A stretch of DNA of 64,000 nt from Rhytidiadelphus loreus (GCA_947034895.1 OX344763.1:38315025-38379024), one strand, 5' to 3'; counted from the first letter of the stretch, positions 1 to 12,672 are shown. Translations and numbers: made by a program. The notes: generated by a model not told the origin, from the sequence alone.

Positions 1-103
1 TTCAATCCAAACCACAATCACTAATTTGAACTAAAATTTAAAACTAGTAATTCAAATTCCACTAGCCTTGAAGCAAAACAAAGAGGCATTTCTTTCTTTT
101 TTT

Positions 104-755
104 GACCAAAAATAGGGGGTCCAGCTAGTAGCTCAAAAACCTCAGTCGGACCCGACGGGGTTCTTCGAGCTACCTAGTGTTACCCCCGTTTTTGGTACTC
201 GAAAAAAAAAATTCCAAAATAAAAAAAAAAAAAATTCTTTTTTTTTTTGACCGATAATAGGGGGTCCGGCTGGTAGCTCAAAAACCTCAGTCGGACCCGA
301 CAGGGTTCCTTGAGCTACCTGGTGCTACCCCCGTTTTTGGTACGAAAAAAAAAAATTAAAAAAAAAAAAATTATATATTTTATTTTATTTTATTTGACCA
401 AAAACGGGGGTAGCACCAGGTAGCTCGAAGAACCCCGTCGGGTCCGACGGGGTTCTTCGAGCTACCTGGTGCTACCCCCGTTTTTGGTACTCGAAAAAAA
501 AAAAAAAAAATTTTTTTTTTTTTTTTTTTTGACCGAAAATAGGGGGTCCGGCTGGTAGCTCGGAAACCTCAGTCGGACCCGACAGGGTTCTTCGAGCTAC
601 TTGGTGCTACCCCCGTTTATGGTACTCGAAAAAAAAATTAAAAAAAAGATTGGAAAATAATAATAATTATTATTATTTTATATATATATATATTTATTTA
701 ATTTTTTTAACAAAAAATAGGGGGTCCTGCTGGGAGCTCAAAAAACTCAGTCGAG
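104..755. repeat. Palindromic tandem satellite, five copies of a ~100-bp core
   Basis: Core copies begin at 104, 249, 396, 531 and 709 (the last truncated), spaced about 145 bp and separated by A- or T-runs. Each core starts GACC(A/G)AAAATAGGGGGTCC and ends GCTACCCCCGTTTTTGGTAC, and its halves are imperfect inverted complements. The third copy (397-488) is a perfect 44-bp hairpin with a 4-nt loop. No coding potential. It could be a satellite or a MITE-derived array. Confidence 0.9.
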
Positions 756-3700
756 TGTAAGGTAGCAATGTTTAAATCAAGTTTGTTTGTCAATGCTAAA
801 TGGGTTGTTTGTTTTGTGTAGAATGACAAACTACAACCTTTTCCCATCTCTACAGATTGTGTGTGAACAATAGTGCTATATCTTTTAATCTTCATAATCT
901 CACTTCTCAAAATTTGAATATTTCATTCTACTTTGAGCTATTGTATTTCAATGTCTTGATATAAGTCTTCACCTTAAGTTTGATTGCCCTCTCTCAATTT
1001 AACTTTAGTACTCATTGAGAACCATCCAACTTTCTTTCAAGATATTGTATGTTGCCTCCGACTTTTCGTGCTCATCATAGCCTTTAGAAATTTCAATAGC
1101 TTATTTATGAATCAACAATGCAATAGTGATTTGCAGAAAAATATTGTTAACCCATTACAGAATTCAAACAATAGAAAGAATCCAAATTTACACACATGGA
1201 AAACTATAACAAGTAAATACGAAAACCTATCTTCATCATTTATTCCAGTATTGCCTTTGCAACTCTCTAGAATTCTATTTGGAGTTGTACTACCTTATTT
1301 GCATTTTCTTTTAATTATTGTATTCGTACAACAATCAACCATGTTAAATTTTAATTCAAGTAAATTGTTTGTGATTTTTATACTCTACTTCTATGGCTCT
1401 ATACATTTAACTTTACTTATAGCAATCACAAGAATCTCATTTTCAATTTCAGCAACATTCCAAACTAGATGTAAATCACTTTGCAATACCTAGTAATGAA
1501 AAAGTTTGTTAAAAAAATCACAAGACCTAGCACTACTTGGCATAACCTTTATGACTTTTTTATTACCATTGCTTTCATATTACAAAAGCTAATTCCGCAT
1601 CGTTGGAATGTTAGGTAATTTAGCCTATGACAGGCCAACTTTGGACCAACCTAATGTAGGTGAAAAAAATTTGTGAAGTAAATTTCAGAAGATACATGTA
1701 TAGCTAAAGAATTTTTGGACCTGCAATAAGGTGATCAAAAATTGGCTTGTCAGAGGTTGAGTTATCTTACAACGACTATGGTTGCCACCCAAAGTTGTTA
1801 TATCCCCATTAGTAGATTTGAATGCCGAAATATGAGTTGTTGCACTTGATAAGTTTTTTCTAAAGTGGTTGTCCAAGCTCTCAATGTCTAATTAACCTTC
1901 TTCTTCTTTTCACATTTGTAATGTAGCCCTTCACCAACCAAACAATAAATTCATCATTGGTAACCTACTTAGATCCATAAATTTTAGAGTATAACAGTAC
2001 AAGAGTACAACTATATGAAAACAAAATTTGCATTGGGATTCAACAATGTATAGGTTGTGCTTGGTTTGGAGCACTTTCCAAACACGTCCTCAATATTTGC
2101 GTTATTGATGAAAGCAATATTTTTAGCAAACGTAGGATTAGGTTCATTACTACTCAATGGTGCTAGTATGTGAGCTTATAAGCCTTGGGTCTAGACACAT
2201 AGGTACTCTACAACTATTGGAGATGTCTATAACATACATATTTATAATATAAACATCCTTAAACTATAGAAAGTGCGTATAACATAGACACCTATAATAT
2301 AATTAGGCATCTATAATGTAAATATTCTATAACCATAAAAGGTGCTTATAACATAAGTACCTACAACATTGACACCTATAATATAAACATCCTATAACTA
2401 TGAAAGATGCTTAAAACATAGGAGTCTAGGCTTCTATATTCATGGACTCAAGCTCCCTAGGTTCACAAAATAGCAAACGTGATCTACTACCTATTGTAAC
2501 CCCCCCTTTTTTTTTAAAAACCTCTTTGTTTGTGCGCTGTGAAAGGCAATCTCTTCTTCACATTGATTGGGACAAATCTTAGTTGAGATGAGACATTAGT
2601 ACATTACTATTGCAACATGTTGGCTTATGTCTGCAAGAATACCTTACTGTCCCCATATCGAGTTTTCAATATGATTAACATATTCAAGAATGTGTTGTAT
2701 ATTCAACCACCTCTACATGATGCAAATGTGTATCTAACGGTCTGAAATAATCAAACCATATGGCAAATTGCAAATGCACCAACTACAAAACAACATAACA
2801 AGTGGGAGAGTGCTAGCTATGTCAAAAAAAAAATACTAGGAATAACATTGTTGCCTTTCCTAGGACTAGGTACAATTGTTTAACTAGAGATTGGATTTGA
2901 CCTTAATAAAAACGTGTATTGAATTACAGTGTGTACATAATTCTCATGCACATGCTCAAACTTTACAAACATGACAATTTTAGCCATTAGAGGTCGTCAA
3001 AAATACATTAATTGCAAGCACTTATACTACCTATACTGGTACTTTTGCAAAATGGACATCTATGAAGATAAATTCATTCATGCACCAAATTATAGCTTCA
3101 ACAAGGTGAAGTTTCTTTTAGTTAAAGTAGGAATCATCACAATTTTAGAGTAATCTTGGCCATATTTTTTTATGTACTTCTTTTGTATTGTATTAAAATT
3201 TAGTACGATTGAAATGATTTAAAGTGTATAGAATGCAACAATCCTATGCATCCTTGTTTGTTTCTATTCTTTTTCTTTTATTCCTTTAAAAATCATTATT
3301 TTTCATTTCTTTTTCATTTTTTTCATTTTTTTTTACTATGCTCTCATTTTTTCCCTTCATTCTCCAATTTATGAGACATAATTATTTTTAATAATGATTC
3401 AGATCTTACAATCCACTGCTTAGTCATTATTTTTTTTTATTAGTCTATTATTTGTATTCCAATTTTTTTCTATTTTTTGAGAAAGATGCCTTTTTCCATT
3501 TATATATATTTTTTCTTAAATAATGGTCACTACATTAGATTGGAATACATTTGTGAGAGGTTCATGAGACTTGAATGTGGTGACTGAGGTTTGAATCCTA
3601 TGAGGCCCCAAATTATACTGGTGCATACAATATCTATAATGAGCTGCAAGCAAAGCGTTGATGTAGAGTAGCATTAGTGAATGCTAGGTTATACTTATTA

Positions 3701-4580
3701 TTGTGTTTGTGAGTCACATTAGCCTAATATATTCTATTGTGTTCTCAAAATAACTTGTGAGTACCTCGACATAAAAATTGTAGTAGTTGAATTGAATACT
3801 GAATTGTGTACCACAATATAAAGTTGTTTTTTGCTAGAAATGAATAGTGACAATTTTTGAAAAAAAATATTGAAATCCACGGTTATAGGAATAACGGTCA
3901 TAGGTCCTAAAATTTACTAAAAATAGTATATTTTCTTCTCCATTAAAATTATTTTTCCAAAAAAAATACTTTTTGGTAAAAAAGTTGAAAAAAATAAATT
4001 TCAAGGCTCCCCGCTCACAAGCTTCCCGCTCACAGCTCACAAGCTCCCCGCTCCCCGCTCACACGCTAGCGTCGTTGACCTCAATACCATTTGAAGTGTA
4101 CATTATCATCAAAATTTGCAATCATAAGTACCAATCATCATGGATTGCCACTTATTGTATACATTATAGGACCATGCATGAGTGATTGCCTTTTTAATCC
4201 ATGCACTTGAATTTTAAATCCATTAAACATCTGATTTGGTACCCAATTTTTTTTCATATATAATGTAGACACTTTTTTCTTTGTTTACAATCCATTATAC
4301 ATGTATACATGTATTTTTTACACTTTTAAGTATAATCAGATAAATCTCGTCTTTCTTTATAGAAAGTTTGTTTTCGGTTATTATGTAAAATGATAGTACT
4401 AAGTGTAATTCATGAATTTCGTACTGGATTCATTCACAAGGCACTTTAGTAATATTTAAAATCAATACAAATTCAAATACATTGGCTTATAAGATTTGTC
4501 AATCGCACAAGCCTAATTTGCATGTGGAAAAATTAGTGGAACATATGTACAAATTACAAATACTGTAGACGAGTTATACT
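756..4580. other. AT-rich intergenic stretch without recognisable genes
   Basis: Only short, AT-biased open frames occur and none resembles a known protein. The 169-codon frame near 984-1493 has the low-complexity Leu/Ile/Phe/Ser composition expected of AT-rich noncoding DNA. Small repeats are listed separately. GC-rich short repeats of GCTCCCCGCTCACAA type occur at 4006-4065. Confidence 0.7.
2225..2420. repeat. Degenerate ~65-75-bp tandem repeat
   Basis: About three diverged units share the words CACCTATAATATAA, CATCCTATAACTAT and GAAAGATGCTTATAACATA in the same order. The array is AT-rich and noncoding. Confidence 0.6.
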
Positions 4581-5150
4581 TTAAAATCCAAAAGTCATAA
4601 ACTCATGATATGCGCACGTGAAAAAATTTGGAAAACATATGTACAAGTTGCAAATAGTGTAGACCTTCCTAATCCATAAAAGTCTTTTGATCTTGACCAT
4701 TTTTTAAAAACATATACAAGAATGAAAAAAAAATAACATTCAATCACGCATTGTACTAAAAATTCTTGTATATGTTCTCAAAAAATGGTCAAGATCAAAA
4801 GACTTTTATGGATTAGGAAGGTCTACACTATTTGCAACTTCTATGTATGTTTCTCAAATTTTTTCACATGCACATTTCATGTGTTTATGAGTTTTGGATT
4901 TTTAAGTACAGTGTGTGCTTTATTGTTATTTTTTTTTCATTCTTGTATATGTTTTTGAAAAATAGTCAAGATCAAAAGACTTTAATTTATGGATTAGGAA
5001 GGTCTACACTATTTGCAACTTCTACGTATGTTTCTCAAATTTTTTCACGTACACATTTCATGAGTTTATGAGTTTTGGATATTTAAATACACCGCGTGCT
5101 TTAATGTAATTTTTTTTTCATTCTTGTATATGTTTTCAAAAAATGGTCAA
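4581..5150. repeat. Foldback plus direct repeat cluster
   Basis: 4581-4723 is the inverted complement of 4762-4905, giving arms of ~143 bp around a ~38-bp spacer. The right arm is repeated directly at 4939-5086 and again, truncated, at 5120-5150. Shared words include GGTCAAGATCAAAAGACTTT and GATTAGGAAGGTCTACACTA. No protein is encoded; the structure looks like a foldback or MITE cluster. Confidence 0.85.
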
Positions 5151-5800
5151 GATGAAAATGAAATTTAAAAGTAAATTTCCTAAATTTTTTAATATATAAA
5201 TGACTTCAAAATTCAATAATTCTTGCACCATGAGTCCAAACATGAAGAAACAAAGCGTATGCACCCTTCCTCGCCAAGGGCTTTCAACCAAGCACATTTA
5301 TAACAGAAAAAATAATAATTTCAATTTTTTTTAAATCTATGAATAACTTCAAAATTCAAGAATCACAAAACCATGCCCGTGCACATTTTCTCATCAAGGG
5401 CTTTCCGATGGTCTCCAACACGCTATAAATCTATAACATTTGCTTACTACAAATTTTTTTGATTTTCAAAAGTTTGTAATTGATTCCAAATTTAGGAAAA
5501 AAAACTAACATTTATGTTACTAAATAATTTAATACATCCACGGTCATAGGTTCCTATCTTTTTCTTTTTTTTGAATTTTTTTCCCACTCGTTGGCTAGCA
5601 ACCATGGAATTCCCTCGGACTGAGGAATCCGAGGACTAAAGTAGCATTTTTGGAAGGACTTTTCGATGTCCAAAATTAGGTGACAAAGTCACTAGAAGTA
5701 GCTTTATGGCACGGGAATGTCGGCCAAAGTTGAAAGCAAATCGAAAACTAAACTTGAAAACTTCCGTTTGAATTTGTACTTCCCGCCTCATAAATCCCGC
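5151..5800. other. AT-rich noncoding stretch
   Basis: No coding or RNA feature is recognised. It ends in a CT-rich tract (TCTCTCCCGCTCTCTCTC, about 5803-5840) of the kind often seen near plant transcription start regions, just upstream of the DUF7869-type gene. Confidence 0.5.
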
Positions 5801-6936
5801 CCTCTTACTCTCTCCCGCTCTCTCTCTTTTTCTCTCCCTCCGTGTTCGGAAGCAGGTTCAACACCATTAGCTAATGCGCATCATGTTTAGTCGTTTGGAG
5901 TGAAGAGTAGTGCATGTTTTTGTGGAGTGATTGTGATTCCTCTGAATGTAAGTGTCATTGTCTGCACTAAACGAATGATGTTGCACATTTGTAGTTCCTG
6001 CTTGATGTTGTTTTGTTTGTATAGAACTTCAGTGGATTCATAGCCATGTAGTGAATGTAGAGAAATTTGATGGACAATAGTGTTGACTATGTCATTGTGT
6101 ACAGTGGTAGTGTGGAGACATTTTCTTAGTTCAATCTCGCGGGTGCAATCTCCCCTACGTGACAGAAATGTGACGGAATTTGTTTTGGAATTGAGGCTTC
6201 CGATTATATAGCCGCATTTTTCGGGACTAGCTGATATCTTCGACTCGAGGATAACAAAGTGACAATGTCACTGAGATTATGAAATTGGATATATTTTCCC
6301 GGAGTCGAGAATAGCGGAATGCTTGTAATAGTAATACTCTTCCACAGAGAATATTATCCTCGAGTCCATGATAATCGATTCAGCTCCGATATCGTCGACT
6401 CGATGATAATACTATCCTCGAGTATGTCATAATTGATTTTGAAACAGAAAATATTATCCTCGACTCCATGATAATCGATTTTGAATGGGAATATATTATC
6501 CCCGAGTCCATGATTTTGAATCATAAAATATTATCGTCAAGTCGACGATATACCTGATTATGGAACAGATACCTCATATCGGGGAGAACCTGTCCTCGTC
6601 TGCAGGACAAACTGTAGTAGTCGATTATCCTAATTAACTGTGGTCAGGGAGAATGTTACATCTAATAATGTTTCTATCCTCGACTCCGTGATAATCTATC
6701 AGTGTATATTAGCATAATTAACAATTATCTGTCACAATAATCGTATAGTTTATCATCGAGTTGGTGATAAATAAGAATCCTAGTGAAGGTGTTAGATCCA
6801 TGGGTATACACATATTTAAAAAATGTATCAATTTGATTTATTCTACTATTGTCATATATTGAGTTATTTACATTTAAAATATTTATTTCTTATTGTTTTC
6901 ATGTAGATTTACTTACTACATTTAATTGTCCTCCAG
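5801..6936 (+). promoter_or_regulatory. Putative 5' leader and first intron of the DUF7869-type gene
   Basis: A CT-rich tract is followed by a possible 5' splice site GTAAGT at 5948 and, before the first coding ATG at 6967, a plausible 3' splice site (CCTCCAG ending at 6936). If spliced, the intron is about 1 kb and holds the palindromic repeat cluster at 6234-6770. This is inferred from splice-like words only; there is no transcript evidence and the element boundary is unknown. Confidence 0.3.
6234..6770. repeat. Cluster of ~11 palindromic ~21-bp motifs
   Basis: Motif copies lie near 6234, 6295, 6353, 6389, 6412, 6453, 6494, 6530, 6590, 6674 and 6750. The core is TTATC, then about 11 nt centred on TCGA(G/C)TC, then GATAA, so each copy is itself an imperfect inverted repeat. 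Spacing varies from about 23 to 84 bp, unlike a simple tandem array. The clearest copies read TTATCCTCGAGTCCATGATA. Such clusters could be protein-binding sites, for example subterminal transposase sites. Confidence 0.8.
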
Positions 6937-6966
6937 TCTTCGATAATTTTGACTACTGCATTTTGT

Positions 6967-9827
6967 ATGTTCAGAATGGATTTTCATAGACCTCATGAGT
7001 TTGTAAATCCAGTCTCTACATTTCCAGCTGGTGTTCAGGATTGTGAAGGAATTTCTCGTGCAAAATGGGTGTCGCTGCCCATCACTCTAAGAAATGAAGA
7101 GGGGGTGGACGTTGCAAGGGGGGTCTGTCAGAATGTTGATCCAGACTTGGTCATTGACATGGATAAGAAGCCTCTTGGTGATGATCGAGTTGCCATTCGG
7201 ATTGCAGAGTCTTTGAATAAAGAGTTGTTTTCATCTGCAAATATATGGTCGCTGCGTTCTTGGCACATCAAACGAGTGTTTCTCCACGATGGTGTAAATT
7301 TGTATGACTATGATCAGACCTACATATACAATATGGCTGCAAATGCCTCAAGTAGAAGAGTTCGCAAAGGGGTTCGATCATATGAGACAACTCGTGAGAA
7401 GGTTGATCCTGTTGTGCCTCCTAAGAGAGAACTTCTCCTCACTATGGAATCCATTACATCAGTTTCCACAAAAACATGTTGCAATAGAAATTGTGTACAA
7501 CCTTTTCTTCGTGAGCAAATTCAAACAATACGGACTGACCTCTATGGAGGTAATGACTTCAAGGCTCGCAACAAGACACTTCTGGAGGTATATAGGCAGA
7601 TACACAAAGACGGTAATGGCAAAGATTGGATAACTTTGAAAGGTAGAGAAGTGTGTCCCACCGCGTGGTGGATCATTCATGGAATTGCGAAAGCTACCTA
7701 CTATAGGTACAAAGAAAAGGCCAGAGTTGGAAAGCAATCTGAGGTCCATGGAAATGTGGGATCCAAGAAGCCCCGCATGCATACTCTTCAAGCTACTGCC
7801 ACACTTCGACAACTTATTGAGTCTAATGTAGATAAAATGCCACACAAGACAAGAACATTGGAGTTTGGGGAAAAAGTCCCCTCCATGGTGCTACCATCTG
7901 CATTTTGATGGAGTGAGCAATTACCGAAAATCAACGAGTGCAATGCATTGCTTGACTTGCAACCAATTTCTTCTAGTGGCTTGTGCAACATTCGTCGTGC
8001 TTCTTTCCCAGAATTTGCTGGAAAGGCTCATGGAGACACTTTCGCAAGGTGTGGCCTTTGTGATACATACAAGCAATTGAGGAGTGCTTGTGTGTGTTCA
8101 AAGTCACAAAAAAGTGGACAAATCTTCTAAATATCCACGTTGCCGGGTAGAAGGCCCATAGGAAATACTACTATGGAAATCGGTATTTTTCCGAGACGTA
8201 CCCAGAGGAGATGTTGTGCATCATTCATGATAAAATGGATCACTCAAAGATGGCTTCTCTACACTTTTCTCACAAGACAAAAGTGACAGAGTCCTTTATG
8301 AAAATGCTTGTTGCTGTTACAGGTATGATTGCTCATGGTCATAGGGATGTGCGATATGCACACTATGGTTTGGGCATTTTCCCAACTGATTCGAATCATA
8401 CCATTGGGTCCATTATAAGGTTGTTGCGTGATTTGGAAGGACCGCCAAAGAATTCATCGCGCATGTTATTCTCTATCGAGAGGGACCAATCCACCTTGAC
8501 GAAGGCACTTCTAAATGGAGCAGAGAATTGCTTGGACTCCCTCCTTCCACCTCTACAAGAACTGATTCCGGCTCAACCTCTCCCACCAATATTAGTACTG
8601 CAATTGGACAATGATTCATGGGACAATAAGAATCGATATGTTTTTGCTTTTTGCTCTTTGCTTGTATGCAAAGGCATTTTCCGTGAGGTATACATCAACT
8701 TCCTCATTGTAGGACACACTCATGAAGACATTGACGCTCTTTTTGGTCGATGGAGCTCGAGATTGAAGACAAATAACTACCCAACACTTCTTTTGCTCAT
8801 GAAATCCTTCATGGATTGTGAAACACATTCCGTGATTCTTCATCTCATTGAGGAGCTTCCTGATTTCAAAAAAATTGTAGAGGGTTACTTGGGCTCTCGT
8901 GGGGACTACCTTGAAGGGCATTCGAAGTCCCAGCAATTTAAATTTTTTATGGATTCTTCAGGATGGCCTTTGATGGAATATAAGAATTTGTGTACGAACG
9001 ATAAGTGGTTGCCAGAGAATGGCAAAGGAATTAGGTTGTGGATAGAGAGTGAGGATGGACTTCCCATAGTGCCAAGTGGTAGTCTTCTACCTTTGGCTCC
9101 TCAATCGATGAAAGCTCTTGATGACTTAAAGAAGGGCTTAAATAGTTATGTTGGGCATTGGAACAAAATGGCAAATGACGATTACACTAGAGAGTTTAGG
9201 CGGAAGGATGGTCCACTACAAGATTATTGGAAAGGTGTCAGAACTGCTTTGGATGATCCTCTTCAGGTGCGTGAGGCATTACTTGATGGGTTTTGGCTAG
9301 CTTCGAGGATCACCTCTGACGAGACAGATCAAATGCAAAGAGATGACACATTGCGTGAAGAAAATGCAGAGGATGCACTTTTTGTTGGACGTAGACGTGA
9401 TCATCCACGTCTTTCTTTTTGTGTAAATCGTGATACACACGCAGGTTCTTTTGTTGTGGTGCGTCCAATGGATCATGACCCAAAGCCATTTTGGCTTGCT
9501 AGGGCTATTACGGCTCCCAACCCAGATCCGGGGCATATACATAAGATCAAAATCCAATATTGGACGCCAACTTTGGATCGACACATTAATATGGAGAACT
9601 ATGCCAGATGGGACACCAAAGAAGGGAATGTGTGGCGTGAGGATCACATAATATCTTTAGATTGGGCAAATACAGATTGTATCATGACAGCTTAGAAGCC
9701 ACGTTTTCGTGAAACAACTAAACATCCGAAAGTGACAATTCCAAGTTTGCAAATTGATATCATCAAGGCATCAGTGGTAGCCTTTATGACAGCTGCAACT
9801 AATGACAACTCTATGGCAGAAGATTGA
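6967..9827 (+). pseudogene. DUF7869-type transposase-like protein, interrupted
   Basis: One protein can be followed through three segments. The first (6967-7905) contains a Cys motif (CCNRNC), a segment GREVCPTAWWIIHGIAKATY resembling a helix-turn-helix, and basic stretches. It reads in the same frame through a TGA (7906) into a short Cys segment (CGLCDTYKQLR). A frameshift near 8128 and a TAG at 8148 follow, then a long frame (8151-9692) with LQLDNDSWDNKNRYVF and FLIVGHTHEDIDALFGRWS, the hallmarks I associate with DUF7869 proteins. After a TAG at 9693 about 43 more codons continue to TGA at 9825. The D and H-T-H-E-D residues are candidates for a DDE/RNase H-like catalytic centre; this is inference. 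With three in-frame stops and a frameshift the copy is probably dead. Mobility is inferred from family distribution; terminal repeats were not found. Confidence 0.75.
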
Positions 9828-10349
9828 TTAGTTCATAGTTGTATTAGTAGACTATTACTTTGGTAGTTCAATTACAATTACATTGATTAATATGTTTTGA
9901 GATGTCTCTTTCATATATGTATTGGTTTTATTATGATAGTGTGGCCATGTAAGCAAGGGAATCCTATTTCTATTAATAGTGAACTCATTTCATACTATTG
10001 CATCTTTAAGCTTTATATTCAACTTATTTTTTGGTTTATTTTTTGGGATATTTCTCATGTTTTTCATATCAATGTTTGATATCTCCAATATGTAGATTAG
10101 TGCTTTGATATTTCTAAGTCTCAATTTAATGAAGAGTCTCAATTTAATGAAAGATTTCTTGATCCTAAATATAGGAATGAATTAAAATGAGACTGCAACT
10201 TGTCTCATTTTAACGAATAAGGCCTTCCTTGTATAACTACAGTGTCGTCAATAGCATTGACAAATTCTTGTAAGTGCTCCTTAGTTTCGATTCAGCCCTT
10301 GCTCAGAAGGGATCGTACAACTACATGTTGAACTACACATGAGACTTAG
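9828..10349. other. AT-rich spacer with a small hairpin
   Basis: No genes are seen. Two direct copies of AGTCTCAATTTAATGAA (from about 10117 and 10134) precede a perfect 12-bp inverted repeat TTAAAATGAGAC / GTCTCATTTTAA (10182-10193 and 10202-10213, 8-nt loop). This may mark the end of a small element or the junction between the DUF7869-type and piggyBac-type units. Confidence 0.5.
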
Positions 10350-12638
10350 AAGGACGTTGACAAATATGATGGACATGTCATGGATAGCCCACTAGATAGT
10401 ACATCAACTTCACTAGCAGGCTGAATAGCAATTGAAGAGTGGACAAACACTATAGGTGTTTCACAGTTACAAAGACGACAAATTTTACAACTACTAGACA
10501 AACGGTCTTTACTACAAAAAATAGTTAGAAAAGGAATTAAGCGTGTAGATAGTCCCAAAGGCTTACGTTTCCTTTTTAGATACCACGCAGCGAGGATTCT
10601 TGGGTGGAAGAATAGAATTCCTGAAGGCCATCCTTCTGGTTTCAATAGCTCCGTGAATACCACACTTTGCACTCTCCTGTGGCTGGATACTGTACATGGA
10701 CGATCTGAGTGACACCTTCTCGGCATTGCCATCTTTAGGTAGCCCCCGCAATACACCGTGGCAGGAAGTTCTACAAACACCTGTAGCAGATCACATGTGA
10801 TGGACGAGCACATTAGAGGACAAGAACTACTTGCACACCATGGTTGTTCACAAAACAAAGAAAGCACGTGCGCAGAAGAACAACATGTTGTTGCTGTTTA
10901 TTCACGCAGAAAGCAGCTACGTGCATCACCCTCTTCATCTCCGCCAATGTCAAAACGAGCCAAGCAGGTTGACGCATCTGATGTGCCTCCACAGACTCTC
11001 CAATCGTTGGCCTTAGCCTTACCGATCAAAGACTCCAATGGCGACAGTACACACAGAAGAATAGAACAATCTTTTACTGTCGCTCCTCCGACACTTATGT
11101 GGCAAGGCCAAGCTTACATACCTATGGAAGCAAGTGGTGTGTTGCCTTTCACAGTAGCAGACCCTATTCCAGTCAGGATACTTTTGATAGTCCTCTCCTA
11201 ACTTCCAAATCGAGCCTCGCGTAGTGAAGAAGGTCACTGGCTCTTGGATTTGGCGATTCAATCTTACATTCAACCTGGGCGGCGCAAGCTTATGTAAATG
11301 ATCCTCTTAGATGATGGACATGAGTTACATCTTCCGTGCGGACAAGCGGAACACATTATACTAGCCAAAACTGAAAGCAACGACAATACGACGCCATAAA
11401 ATTGGTTTAGTGAAGAAAACGTACTCTGTCATTCGTCTTCACTCGACATATGTGACGATTCTGAGGCATCCTTCGGCGGCCCCTCATCCATTGGAGACAA
11501 CAGCCATTTCCTTGGTTACTTCAGCAAAGGTACTTTTAGTGGTGCGGCTACCGATGACAACGCTCCTTCGATTAGGATGACACCAACATCGCAATGCGGC
11601 TTACAATCGATGAGCGATAGCTACCACAATGGATGGGCTACCAACGCAATTCCATTGCCAACGTCTCTAATAGCGTCACACTCACTTCAACAAGTTCCGC
11701 AACCCTTGCAAACCTCGGAGGAAGCGTCGCACTCACTTCAACAAGTCCCATAACCCTTGCAAACCTTGGAGGAAGACTGCAAACTTGCACTTCCTCCCTA
11801 CTCTCTTTTGTTTGATCGTGTTCTGCGTGATTGCATCAAGGACAGTCATCCAACCTCGTGCCACACTAGTGCACAAGCCCCTACCAAAGTGCTTCTCCCA
11901 AATGCATTGCCATTTGCCCTGTAGAAGGTGAACTATCCAAGCGCGCCTTTTAGAAAGTGTACGGAAGCAAATGTCGAGGCCCTTGTCCAGGAGAAAGTCG
12001 TCCACTTGTGAAGGAATGAAACGGAAGCCACAACACGACCACCTCTTGTGACATCCAAGAGGCAAGGTAACTTCACTGTTTGCGGGGTCCATGCCTTGAT
12101 GCCCTTGCCAGGGCCAATCAGAGCACCCTTGCTACGTCCAACCGCTCTCTTGATAGCCAGTTCCGTCAACGACCTCTGCAGACCACGCTTGCAAAAGTGA
12201 CAGAGACCACTCCTACGGGGAGGCCATGCCATCGTAATGCAACAAGGAAGATGCAACACATAGGCCTGTCAGGTGAGGCAATCAGCCCAGTCATTGCTCC
12301 CAGGCATAATGGCATCCGTCTCAATAGAAATCAAGTGCATGCTTCTCGACATGCAGGCCGTGGTAGTCGGGCTAGTGTTGCAACTGAAGTGGCAGCATTT
12401 GCAAAGGAAACTTGGACTACAAACTCAAATATGCATGTCCATGATCTCGTCCAATTTTCAGGTTCATCTCTAGGACCAACTTTTTCCTATCATCGCATGC
12501 CAACAAAATCAGCTTTATTCACTCGATTCTGGACTGAGAAAACTCTAGCTACTATTTGCGAAGAGATTAATCGTTATGCGAGCAAAGTCAATCCGCAGAT
12601 TCATTTGCCACTTGGTGGACCATACTGGTGGGCGCTGA
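10350..12638 (+). pseudogene. piggyBac-type transposase gene, 5' part (split by CACTA element)
   Basis: From 10350 to about 12.2 kb one frame stays coding-like despite roughly ten TAA/TAG/TGA stops. It encodes a hydrophilic Ser/Gln/His-rich N-terminal region with a short internal repeat (SHSLQQVPQPLQT). A shift to another frame near 12.1-12.3 kb leads into 12270-12638, which ends in the piggyBac-like N-terminal core: FTRFWTEKTLATICEEINRY (compare the family pattern of an aromatic/acidic helix followed by E-x-N-R-Y-A) and then PYWWAL. The frame stops at 12638, where a CACTA terminus begins, and resumes in phase at 37914. Assignment of the 10.35-12.2 kb part to the same protein rests on continuity only. 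Confidence 0.65.
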
Positions 12639-12672
12639 CACTACAAGGAGAATACTGTCCAGAATGACAAAA
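12639..12672 (+). repeat. CACTA left terminal inverted repeat
   Basis: Starts CACTACAAGGAGAATACTGT and pairs with 37877-37910 over about 24 of 34 positions. The adjacent subterminal DNA has recurring TTTGTCATTTTTCAGA-like words. Confidence 0.85.

Noticed and set aside
984..1493. 169-codon frame with hydrophobic stretches
   Set aside because: AT-rich codon composition, no motif and no conservation signal; hydrophobicity follows from T-rich DNA.
10346..10867. 173-codon minus-strand frame
   Set aside because: It mirrors the plus-strand piggyBac-side frame, is Cys/Leu/Ser-rich as antisense frames often are, and has no motif.
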